From Acidilobaceae archaeon (GTDB lineage: Archaea; Thermoproteota; Thermoprotei_A; Sulfolobales; Acidilobaceae), in contig JALSQL010000127.1 of NCBI GenBank assembly GCA_026985435.1, positions 1 to 8,049 on the forward strand: 8,049 nucleotides of DNA, read 5' to 3'. Positions 1 to 5,473 of this stretch are shown piece after piece. The notes below the pieces were generated by a model that was not told the DNA's origin, did no database searches, and saw only the letters and a program-made list of their open reading frames with translations. The position numbers and the translations under genes are program-made. Positions within the stretch are counted from its first letter, which is position 1. The number at the start of each line of letters is the position of its first letter.

Positions 1-540
1 TTTCGTTATCGATATTGTGAAGCGGGTTTTCGAGAGGTTTGTGATGTGCGGGTTGCAGAGGATACTAGTGTTGATGTGATAGTATGTAATTAGATGGCCG
101 AGGCCGACGGTCGCCCAGGTGGTGAGGGGGTTGTTGCACCTACCTGGAGGCTCCAGCGTTGGCGGGTAGGAGTCTGTGAGGTTGGGTATCGCGTAGATTC
201 TCCCCCCTGCTACTAGGGCTGCAGCATCAGAGGCGTTTAAGAGCAGCGTGGCGCCGGGGGCTACAACTTTGCGTGGTGTCTGGACCAGGCTCCCATTCCT
301 GAGAACTATACCGTCTATCCTAACGCCCCTCGGTGAGGGGTTGTAGACTAGGATGCTCCCGTTTTCGAGGCGTGCCACCCTTATTAGGGGAGGCTCCTGA
401 GAGAGAGCTTCCCGTAGGTTCTTCTCTGCCTGGCCTGAGAGGGTGATCAGCGTCGCCGCCGCTGAGAGTATCGCGATGGAGGCAAAGAGGGCTCCCAGGA
501 CTTCGGAGAGCGCCCTACGGCCCCCGCGAATGCCGGGCAC
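1..540 (-). CDS. Type IV pilin-like secreted protein, 3' part beyond the window
   Basis: The reverse strand is open for 180 codons from a GTG at 540-538 to the window edge, with no stop seen. The N-terminus is a class III (prepilin) signal: a short basic stretch ending G-R-R-A (residues 7-10), then L-S-E-V-L-G (11-16) and an uninterrupted hydrophobic helix to about residue 34. A PibD-type prepilin peptidase would be expected to cut after A10, leaving the helix as an assembly scaffold. The rest is beta-rich and carries six N-X-S/T sequons (N60, N82, N102, N120, N157, N168) and two cysteines (C135, C162), fitting a glycosylated, possibly disulfide-bonded surface protein. It follows prpB by 66 bases in the same frame; no other ATG, GTG or TTG lies in frame between them, which fixes the start. 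A- and T-ending codons are commoner than in the neighbours, especially near the left edge. The particular pilus or archaellum-like system cannot be named. Confidence 0.8.
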   Translation of the reverse strand, partial: MPGIRGGRRALSEVLGALFASIAILSAAATLITLSGQAEKNLREALSQEPPLIRVARLENGSILVYNPSPRGVRIDGIVLRNGSLVQTPRKVVAPGATLLLNASDAAALVAGGRIYAIPNLTDSYPPTLEPPGRCNNPLTTWATVGLGHLITYYHINTSILCNPHITNLSKTRFTISITK

Positions 541-606
541 GTCTCGCGCACCGATAGCGTGCAGCGATGCTAGGGGGCCTAGGCGGTTGGCGTGGGGTAA
601 CGCTGT

Positions 607-1557
607 TTAGGGCCTCCGGGATCTCACTAGCGATTCCGCTCGGGAGGCCACCTGAGAGTCCCTCTTCTCGTATTCGTAGTATCCTATCAGCTCGTAGAAC
701 TCCTGCCTGGTCATCATGCGGTCGAGCAGGGGTTTCTGAGTGCCCTCCCTCCTGAGTATATCGAGGGCCTCTCGAACGGCTCCCATGGCTACGCGGAACG
801 TTGTAACGGGGAATATCACTATCTTGTACCCAGCATCCCTGAACTGGTCAACGGTCAAGTACGGCGTCTTCCCAAACTCGGTCATGTTAGCTAGTAGTGG
901 GGCCCGGACGCGCCGGGCGAACTCCCTGAACTCCTCCAGGCTAGTGAGAGCCTCGGGGAAGATAACGTCGGCACCCGCCTCAACATACATCTGGGCCCTC
1001 TCTACAGCAGCGTCGAACCCCTCGACGCCTCGGGCGTCGGTTCTGGCTATTATCAGGGTCTCCCTCCTGCGCGCCTCCACTGCTGCGATGATCTTCTTCA
1101 CCATCTCCTCCGCTGGCACGAGCATCTTGCCGGAGAGGTGGCCGCACTTCTTCGGGAGCACCTGATCCTCTATCTGAATGGCCGCGGCGCCCGAGGCTTC
1201 TAGCTCCCTGACGGTTCTCATCACATTGATAGCCTCCCCGAAACCAGTGTCGGCGTCGACGATTATGGGTATGCGAACCACGCGTGTGATGTAGCTGGTG
1301 GCCGCGGCTAGCTCGGATAGCGTGATTATACCCAGGTCGGGCATGGCCAGGCTCCCGGTGAGGGCGGCTCCGGAGAGGTATGCGGCCTCGAAGCCCATGC
1401 GCTCCACGAGGAGCGCGACGGCCGGGTTGAACACGCCTGGGGCTACTATGATGTCCCTCCTCCTCATCAGGTCTCGCAGCGCCGCCCCGGGATCCTCGAG
1501 GGGCTCTCGAAATAGGAACGCCAAGGCTTCCACCGCCGCGGCGCGCGTGGTGGGCAA
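607..1557 (-). CDS. prpB: Methylisocitrate lyase (isocitrate lyase / PEP mutase superfamily)
   Basis: This cytosolic enzyme is expected to cleave 2-methylisocitrate to pyruvate and succinate, the last step of the methylcitrate route for propionyl-CoA. The 316-residue length suits PrpB. The family signature K-K-C-G-H is at 136-140 with catalytic C138; the Mg-binding D-A-D-T-G-F-G is at 101-107; Y-L-S-G (60-63), A-R-T-D-A (171-175), N-M-T-E-F-G (224-229) and E-G-T-Q (271-274) match bacterial PrpB as I remember it. PEP mutase or dimethylmalate lyase are less likely because the C-terminal half follows PrpB closely. No prpC or prpD gene is in the window. The start is TTG at 1557; GTG at 1533 or TTG at 1524 are possible, since homology begins only around residue 22. 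The gene is divergent from the ribosomal cluster, and the pilin-like gene lies downstream on the same strand. Confidence 0.88.
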   Translation of the reverse strand: MPTTRAAAVEALAFLFREPLEDPGAALRDLMRRRDIIVAPGVFNPAVALLVERMGFEAAYLSGAALTGSLAMPDLGIITLSELAAATSYITRVVRIPIIVDADTGFGEAINVMRTVRELEASGAAAIQIEDQVLPKKCGHLSGKMLVPAEEMVKKIIAAVEARRRETLIIARTDARGVEGFDAAVERAQMYVEAGADVIFPEALTSLEEFREFARRVRAPLLANMTEFGKTPYLTVDQFRDAGYKIVIFPVTTFRVAMGAVREALDILRREGTQKPLLDRMMTRQEFYELIGYYEYEKRDSQVASRAESLVRSRRP

Positions 1558-1604
1558 GGTTTTAACCCGGAGCCGGGCGGCGGTATAGTAGGCAGGTGAG
1601 GGCC
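1558..1604. promoter_or_regulatory. Divergent promoter region between prpB and the translation cluster
   Basis: Two AT-rich elements stand out in this GC-rich gap. TTTTAA at 1560-1565 could be box A for plus-strand transcription, placing a start near 1588. TATAGTA at 1584-1590 reads as TACTATA on minus and could place the prpB start near 1562, only a few bases before its TTG. Between them is a short dyad, CCCGG-AG-CCGGG (1566-1577), possibly an operator. AGGTGAGG (1594-1601) is a good archaeal ribosome binding site for the ATG at 1605. Box assignments are inferred from the usual spacing of about 25 bases. Confidence 0.4.
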
Positions 1605-1703
1605 ATGGGAGGGCGGCAGAGGACTACGCTGTTCATGGAGAAGGGTAGGAAGGAGGAGGAAGAGAAGCCGCAGCTGGTCAGGGGGAAGGGTAGGAGGAAG
1701 TGA
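1605..1703 (+). CDS. Possible small basic peptide of 32 residues, unrecognised
   Basis: ATG at 1605 opens a 32-codon frame ending at TGA 1701-1703. AGGTGAGG at 1594-1601 provides a Shine-Dalgarno site about five bases upstream, better than most sites in this window. The peptide begins M-G-G-R-Q-R-T-T, has a central run of acidic residues (E-E-E-E at 17-20) and ends G-K-G-R-R-K, so it is strongly charged and very basic at the tail, as in small ribosome-associated or RNA-binding proteins. It is the first frame of the ribosomal-protein cluster, and its stop overlaps a GTG (1700) that could start the next gene. I do not recognise a family. It could instead be a leader peptide or chance; a frame this short is weak evidence by itself. 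Confidence 0.45.
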   Translation: MGGRQRTTLFMEKGRKEEEEKPQLVRGKGRRK

Positions 1704-1744
1704 GCGCCTGCAGCCCCTGGCCCCCGAGGAGGCATCCTTTCCTC

Positions 1745-2557
1745 TTGGCGGTCGCCATCCCAGGCAGTATTCTCAGTGTTGAGCACGGGCTGGCGGCGAA
1801 GACGTTCCGGGCCGGCGTTATAGCTAGGACCCTCTCGGTCTACAGGGTCGACGTGGTGCTCGTCTACAAGGACCCAGACACGCTCCGCGGCGACGACAGG
1901 CTACTAGCCCTGCTCCTAGCCTACGCGGAAACCCCGCCCCACCTGAGAAGACGCCTCTACCCGCTGAGGAGGGAGCTACGCTACGCCGGGCTCATGCCAC
2001 CGCTTCGCACCGCCAGCCACGAGGCCCCAGAGGAGCCCGTCGAGGGGGCCCTAGTCGAGGGTGTAGTTGACCGCAGGGAGGGCGGCGAGTGCAGGGTCTT
2101 CCTGGGGAGGCTAGGTGAGTGGAGGCTACGGCCCTGCAGGGCCAGGGTTGGGGCCAGGGTTGTGGTCAGGCTGGTTGACGTTTCGGAGAGGGCCGCCGAG
2201 CCCGCCAGCTGGGGCGGCATCTACTCGGGATACAGGGTTGTGAGGGCCGCCTCAATAGCGGACGCTGTAGGGTGGGCTAGGAGGCGAGGGCTCCTCGCCG
2301 TGGCGACCAGCAGGCTTGGCGAGTGCCCGGGGCGGGGAGTTATCTGCGGCATCATCTCCGGGGCACGGTCGAGGGGTGGGGTGCTGCTAGCCTTCGGGGG
2401 CCCCAAGAGGGGCCTGCTGGGCCAGCGGGCCCCGGTAGAGTTCGACTACACCATAAACGTGGTACCAGGCCAGGGGGCGAGGACGGTGAGAAGCGAGGAG
2501 GCCCTGGCGGCGGCCCTCTCGGCGGTAAACATAGCGGCGGGCGGCGGGTGGTGCTAA
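1745..2557 (+). CDS. SPOUT-class RNA methyltransferase, COG2106 / DUF171 family
   Basis: The family comprises SAM-dependent methyltransferases with a trefoil-knot fold; archaeal members sit beside rpl3, suggesting rRNA as target, though the exact nucleotide is unknown to me. Counting from TTG 1745, the order is an N-terminal A-V-A-I-P strand; a conserved region through E-T-P-P-H-L-R and L-R-Y-A-G-L-M-P-P-L-R-T (about 62-89); a beta-rich OB-like insert (about 98-150); then the knot with A-F-G-G-P-K-R-G-L (216-224) and F-D-Y-T-I-N-V-V-P-G-Q-G (233-244) before a terminal helix. I prefer TTG 1745 because relatives begin just before this first strand and GAGGAGG lies at 1726-1732. The longer form from GTG 1700 adds 15 Pro/Trp-rich residues and its AGGAGG is only two bases away. 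Probably cotranscribed from the promoter before 1605. Confidence 0.82.
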   Translation: MAVAIPGSILSVEHGLAAKTFRAGVIARTLSVYRVDVVLVYKDPDTLRGDDRLLALLLAYAETPPHLRRRLYPLRRELRYAGLMPPLRTASHEAPEEPVEGALVEGVVDRREGGECRVFLGRLGEWRLRPCRARVGARVVVRLVDVSERAAEPASWGGIYSGYRVVRAASIADAVGWARRRGLLAVATSRLGECPGRGVICGIISGARSRGGVLLAFGGPKRGLLGQRAPVEFDYTINVVPGQGARTVRSEEALAAALSAVNIAAGGGWC

Positions 2558-2561
2558 CTCC

Positions 2562-2567
2562 TTATAA
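2562..2567 (+). promoter_or_regulatory. Box A (TATA) promoter of the rpl3-rpl4-rpl23 operon
   Basis: CTTATAA lies four bases after the stop of the methyltransferase gene, in otherwise very GC-rich sequence. Usual archaeal spacing puts the start near 2590, giving rpl3 a leader of about 43 bases. The ribosomal genes could therefore be transcribed independently of the upstream gene. Confidence 0.6.
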
Positions 2568-2594
2568 CCCCGCCCCCCTCGGGGGCTAGGGGGT
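2567..2594 (+). promoter_or_regulatory. GC-rich hairpin between the rpl3 box A and its expected start site
   Basis: GCCCCC (2572-2577) pairs perfectly with GGGGGC (2581-2586) around a three-base loop, and ACCCC (2567-2571) can extend the stem with GGGGT (2590-2594) across a three-base bulge. On DNA this is a dyad next to box A; on read-through RNA it is a stable hairpin that could reduce transcription from the upstream gene. Function is inferred only. Confidence 0.4.
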
Positions 2595-2632
2595 GCTTGG
2601 CTGGCAGTAGCGTAAAGGTAGGGGGCTGAGGG

Positions 2633-3670
2633 ATGGGAGCACGTAAAAAGCACGCGCCGAGACGTGGAAGCATGGGATTCTCGCCCAGGAAGAGGGCGTC
2701 AAGGCTAGTGCCCAGGGTCAAGAGCTGGCCAGACGTTGACCTGGGCAGGCCCACGCTCCTGGGCTTCCTCGGCTACAAGGTTGGGATGACCCACGCTTAC
2801 ATAGTCGACGACAGGCCCGGGAGGCCCACCCACGGTAAGGAGATATTCGTGCCAGTAACCGTTGTCGAGACTCCTCCCCTATTCGTGTTAGCGGTCAGGC
2901 TCTACGGCTATGACCCCAACAGGGGGCTCTACAGCATGGGCGAGGCCTGGGCCTACCCCCCGCCGGAGCTGGAGATCTGGAGGAAGGTGAAGACCCTAGG
3001 GTCCCTGGATCCCGATAAGAAACTGAAGGAGCTGGAGGAGATGCTACCCCTGGCAAGGGAGGTCAGGGTCCTGGCGGCGACCCAGCCCAAGCTCGTCGGC
3101 GGCCTCAGCAAGAAGAAGCCGGACATCATAGAGGTAAAGGTAGGGGGCACCAGCGATCTCGGGGAACTCTTCGACTACGCCTCCAAGAGGCTAGGAGAGC
3201 TAGTCAAGATACAGGAAGTCTTCGCCGAGGGCCAGATGGTCGACGTGATAGCGGTCACCAAGGGCAAGGGCTTCCAGGGTGTTGTAAAGAGGTGGGGCGT
3301 CAAGGAGCTGCCCAGGTGGCACAAGCACCGCAAGGGGAGCCGGCGCATAGGGGCTAGGAGCCACGGCAAGGGCGTGTGGAGCGAGACACCCCAGGCCGGC
3401 CAGACGGGGTTCCACAGGCGGACCGAGTACAACAAGAGGATACTTATGATAGACGAGGACGGCTACAAGATCACGCCAGCCGGGGGCTTCCTGCACTACG
3501 GGGTAGTCAGGAGTACATACACGGTGCTAGCTGGCAGCATCCCAGGCACGCCTAAGAGGCCCGTAGTGCTGAGGTACCCAGTGAGGCCTCCGAGGTGGTA
3601 CCTGGCCCTGGAGGAGGTTAAGAAGCCCCAGATAACGTTCGTAAGCCTCCAGAGTAAGCAGGGCAACTAG
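2633..3670 (+). CDS. rpl3: 50S ribosomal protein uL3
   Basis: uL3 binds domain VI of 23S rRNA early in 50S assembly and reaches toward the peptidyl-transferase centre with its central loop. The 345 residues match the archaeal/eukaryotic long form. The basic N-terminus (residues 7-32, K-K-H-A-P-R-R-G-S then F-S-P-R-K-R and S-W-P) is typical of archaeal uL3. F-L-G-Y-K-V-G-M-T-H (45-54) starts the barrel, and the family signature K-G-K-G-F-Q-G-V-V-K-R-W-G is at 210-222, followed by W-H-K-H-R-K-G-S (229-236). ATG 2633 is chosen because a TGA lies in frame two codons upstream and the protein begins as in relatives. It is first in the rpl3-rpl4-rpl23 operon, with its own box A at 2562. Confidence 0.96.
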   Translation: MGARKKHAPRRGSMGFSPRKRASRLVPRVKSWPDVDLGRPTLLGFLGYKVGMTHAYIVDDRPGRPTHGKEIFVPVTVVETPPLFVLAVRLYGYDPNRGLYSMGEAWAYPPPELEIWRKVKTLGSLDPDKKLKELEEMLPLAREVRVLAATQPKLVGGLSKKKPDIIEVKVGGTSDLGELFDYASKRLGELVKIQEVFAEGQMVDVIAVTKGKGFQGVVKRWGVKELPRWHKHRKGSRRIGARSHGKGVWSETPQAGQTGFHRRTEYNKRILMIDEDGYKITPAGGFLHYGVVRSTYTVLAGSIPGTPKRPVVLRYPVRPPRWYLALEEVKKPQITFVSLQSKQGN

Positions 3671-3683
3671 GGGGTGTGGCGCG

Positions 3684-4499
3684 GTGTATAGTACGGCCTT
3701 CCTATACCTCCGGGACCCGATAGTGGTCCCGTACTACACCTCGGCGGGCGAGCAGGCTGGCACGCTAGTGTTGCCGGACGTGTTCCGAGTGCCAGTGAGG
3801 CACGACCTGATAAGGCGAGTGTTCCTCAGCGAGTTCACCGCCAGGCTGCAGCCCAAGGGTAGGGACCCCATGGCTGGTAAGAGGACCTCGGCTAGGAGCA
3901 TAGGCGCCCACCACGGCGTGTCGAGGGTGCCGAGGATAAGGGGCTCGATGAGGGCCGCGTTCGCGCCGATGACGGTGGGCGGCAGGCTGGCCCACCCGCC
4001 CAGGGTTGAGAAGAAGATACACGAGGAGGTGAACAAGAGGGAGAGGATTCTAGGGACGATGAGCGCCCTAGCGGCGACCGCGAGGCCCGAGCTCGTCAGG
4101 GCGAGGGGGCACGTGTTCACCGCAGAGGCGCTGCCAGTAATCGTGGAGAGCAGCGTCCTGACGGCCGTGGCCAAGGCTAGGGAGGCGCGCCAGCTACTAC
4201 AGGCTCTGGGGCTCTACGGTGATATAGAGAGGGCTAAGGAGGGGACGAGGCAGCGCGCCGGGAAGGGCAAGAGGAGGGGTCGCAGGCTTAAGAAGCCGGT
4301 TAGCCTGCTGGTGGTCGTAGAGGACCCCAGGAGCCCCTTCGCTAGGGCCGTGAAGGGCTTCCCCGGTGTAACAGTCGCAGAGCCCAGCAATGTCAACGTG
4401 CTACACCTAGCGCCCGGGGGGGTCCCGGGCAGGCTCACGCTCATAACCACCGGGGCACTCCAGGCCCTGGCTAGGAGGTTCGAGGTGGCCCAGCCGTGA
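3684..4499 (+). CDS. rpl4: 50S ribosomal protein uL4
   Basis: uL4 binds domain I of 23S rRNA and its extended loop lines the polypeptide exit tunnel near uL22. The archaeal signature is clear: F-R-V-P-V-R-H-D-L-I-R-R (34-45), then the tunnel-loop segment with A-G-K-R-T-S-A-R (64-71), G-A-H-H-G-V-S-R-V-P-R (74-84), a basic stretch R-A-G-K-G-K-R-R-G-R-R (191-201) and a globular end with V-V-E-D (211-214). Length (271) is usual for archaea. The start is GTG 3684, 13 bases after the rpl3 stop, with GGGGTG (3671-3676) as a plausible ribosome binding site; no other start lies in frame after the rpl3 stop. Its stop overlaps the rpl23 start. Confidence 0.95.
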   Translation: MYSTAFLYLRDPIVVPYYTSAGEQAGTLVLPDVFRVPVRHDLIRRVFLSEFTARLQPKGRDPMAGKRTSARSIGAHHGVSRVPRIRGSMRAAFAPMTVGGRLAHPPRVEKKIHEEVNKRERILGTMSALAATARPELVRARGHVFTAEALPVIVESSVLTAVAKAREARQLLQALGLYGDIERAKEGTRQRAGKGKRRGRRLKKPVSLLVVVEDPRSPFARAVKGFPGVTVAEPSNVNVLHLAPGGVPGRLTLITTGALQALARRFEVAQP

Positions 4500-4759
4500 A
4501 GCCCGAGGAGGTAATAGTGAGGGCGGTCTTCAGCGAGAAGAGCCTCAGGCTGCTCGAGGAGCAGAACACCCTCACACTAATAGTCAGGAGGGACGCCAGC
4601 AAGCCGCTCATACGACAGGCCGTGGAGAAGATGCTGGGCGTGAAGGTGGAGAAGGTGAGAACCCTAATAACTCCGAAGGGGGAGAAGAAGGCCTACGTCA
4701 GGCTAGCACCGGAGTACAAGGCCTCAGAGGTGGCATCGAGGCTAGGGCTAGTAGCGTAG
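4496..4759 (+). CDS. rpl23: 50S ribosomal protein uL23
   Basis: uL23 sits at the mouth of the exit tunnel, where SRP and translocon components dock. The 87 residues match archaeal uL23: S-E-K-S (13-16) near the N-terminus, then L-T-L-I-V-R-R-D-A-S-K (26-36), V-E-K-M-L-G-V-K-V (42-50), V-R-T-L-I-T-P-K-G-E-K-K-A-Y-V-R-L (54-70) and a C-terminal A-S-E-V-A-S-R-L-G (76-84). The start is GTG 4496, overlapping the rpl4 stop by four bases (GTGA), with GAGGTG (4482-4487) inside rpl4 as the ribosome binding site, which suggests translational coupling. The gene ends inside a perfect inverted repeat, and rpl2 does not follow. Confidence 0.95.
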   Translation: MKPEEVIVRAVFSEKSLRLLEEQNTLTLIVRRDASKPLIRQAVEKMLGVKVEKVRTLITPKGEKKAYVRLAPEYKASEVASRLGLVA

Positions 4760-4766
4760 CCCTAGC
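4741..4766 (+). terminator. Perfect 10-bp hairpin across the rpl23 stop codon, terminator-like
   Basis: GCTAGGGCTA (4741-4750) and TAGCCCTAGC (4757-4766) are exact reverse complements around the six-base loop GTAGCG. The TAG stop is the first codon of the 3' arm. GGTTTAAA follows directly, so only a three-T run is available. It could end the ribosomal operon, mark an RNA-processing site or be chance; archaeal termination normally relies on longer T runs, so the role is uncertain. Confidence 0.4.
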
Positions 4767-4768
4767 GG

Positions 4769-4774
4769 TTTAAA
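4769..4774 (+). promoter_or_regulatory. Box A promoter of tRNA-Leu
   Basis: TTTAAA begins 10 bases after the rpl23 stop and stands out in GC-rich sequence. Its centre lies about 32 bases before the mature tRNA 5' end, so a start near 4797 would give a short leader removed by RNase P. Confidence 0.6.
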
Positions 4775-4803
4775 CCCCCACCGCACACTCCTAGCGCAAC
4801 GGT

Positions 4804-4888
4804 GCGGGGGTGCCCGAGCCTGGCCAAAGGGGTCGGGCTCAGGACCCGATGGCGTAGGCCTGCGCGGGTTCAAATCCCGCCCCCCGCA
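4804..4888 (+). tRNA. tRNA-Leu, anticodon CAG
   Basis: The acceptor strands GCGGGGG (4804-4810) and CCCCCGC (4881-4887) pair fully; the discriminator is A4888 and CCA is encoded at 4889-4891. The anticodon stem TCGGG/CCCGA encloses the seven-base loop CTCAGGA, giving anticodon CAG, which reads the CUG codon. A long variable arm (GGC-GTAG-GCC) marks a class II tRNA and supports leucine. The T arm is GCGGG-TTCAAAT-CCCGC. No intron interrupts the anticodon loop. The gene lies directly after rpl23 with its own box A. Confidence 0.96.
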
Positions 4889-4891
4889 CCA

Positions 4892-5334
4892 TCCCACACC
4901 TTCCCAGCATCAGCGTAGCGATGGTTGAAAATGTCCTCCTCGGCAGCAACCCTTAGGTGACCGCACGAAGGCCATATGCTGCTAGAAGAGCCTTCAACCT
5001 CTAACAGGCTTGTGTCCCCGAGGTTGCTGGGACGTCACGGTAGCTCTACAATCGCCAGGCGTTTCCGAGCATGGGGGTGTATAACAGGGCTTACTGGGCG
5101 TCGAGCTCATAGTAGTGTGCCAGAGGGGCTGGTGCTGCCTCGCAGGGGCTGCGAGACAAGCCAGGGCTGGGCATTTCAGGTCTTGGCATAGGCAAGTCGG
5201 CCCCCTGGCGTCGATGTATAGCAGGCCCGGAGGATCTCAAGCCTGCATAACCTGCCCTTAACTAGATTTCTCAGCATAAGCTTCTGTCTAGGCTTTATGG
5301 CAGGAGGCGTGAGCGATGGAAAAGAGCGCCCAGA
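4892..5334. other. 443-base gap between convergent tRNA genes; no convincing gene
   Basis: The longest frame, 4976-5191 on plus (71 residues), has no domain, no good ribosome binding site and an unlikely composition, so I do not call it. The region has isolated box A-like elements (TGTATAA near 5088, TGTATA near 5215), a perfect hairpin at 5139-5155 and a weaker one pairing GCAGGC (5221-5226) with GCCTGC (5241-5246). AAAA at 5320-5323 is TTTT on minus, shortly after tRNA-Gly, and could help end its transcript. No integrase or transposase remnant was recognised. Confidence 0.5.
5088..5164 (+). ncRNA. Weak candidate for a structured small RNA with its own box A
   Basis: TGTATAA at 5088-5094 would place a start near 5116. 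Directly after it come CCAG-AGGGG-CTGG (5120-5132) and a perfect seven-pair hairpin CTCGCAG-GGG-CTGCGAG (5139-5155); CTGG (5129-5132) can alternatively pair with CCAG (5161-5164) to enclose that hairpin. No C/D or H/ACA boxes, SRP or RNase P signatures were found, so no class can be given. Confidence 0.2.
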
Positions 5335-5337
5335 TGG

Positions 5338-5413
5338 TGCGGCCGCCGGGATTTGAACCCGGGATCGCCGGCTTGGGAGGCCGGCGTCCTAGTCCAGGCT
5401 AGACGACGGCCGC
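5338..5413 (-). tRNA. tRNA-Gly, anticodon CCC
   Basis: On the reverse strand the acceptor GCGGCCG (5413-5407) pairs with CGGCCGC (5345-5339); the discriminator is A (5338) and CCA is encoded at 5337-5335. The anticodon loop is CTCCCAA, closed by CCGGC/GCCGG, giving anticodon CCC for the GGG codon. The T arm is CCGGG-TTCAAAT-CCCGG. The variable region is short (class I) and there is no intron. A box A lies about 30 bases upstream (5442-5448). Confidence 0.95.
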
Positions 5414-5441
5414 TCTCCGTGTGGCGTAGGCGGGGGTGGGG

Positions 5442-5448
5442 TTTAATT
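5442..5448. promoter_or_regulatory. AT-rich box usable in both directions: tRNA-Gly and oxidoreductase leader
   Basis: TTTAATT (AATTAAA on minus) is the only AT-rich element between tRNA-Gly and the oxidoreductase gene. On minus it lies about 30 bases before the mature tRNA 5' end. On plus it would place a start near 5470, just before the inverted repeat at 5474. The minus-strand role is well supported by position; the plus-strand role is inferred. Confidence 0.5.
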
Positions 5449-5473
5449 GTTTCCGCCGCCCCAGGCTGGGGGG

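Noticed and set aside
740..1165. 141-residue frame opposite prpB
   Set aside because: It lies fully antisense to a clearly recognised enzyme; GC-rich genomes produce such shadows.
3734..4174. 146-residue frame opposite rpl4
   Set aside because: Antisense to an unmistakable uL4; no domain.
4976..5191. 71-residue plus-strand frame between the tRNA genes
   Set aside because: No domain, no convincing ribosome binding site and no support from neighbours; it looks like a chance frame in noncoding sequence.
5270..5290. Minus-strand ACAGAAGCTTAT resembling the RNase P RNA conserved region V
   Set aside because: The spacing between ACAGAA and GCTTAT is too short and no GAGGAAAGTC-like region I lies at the expected distance.
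4892..5334. CRISPR array, tandem repeat or insertion sequence in the gap
   Set aside because: No regularly spaced repeats, terminal inverted repeats with target duplications, or transposase frame were seen.
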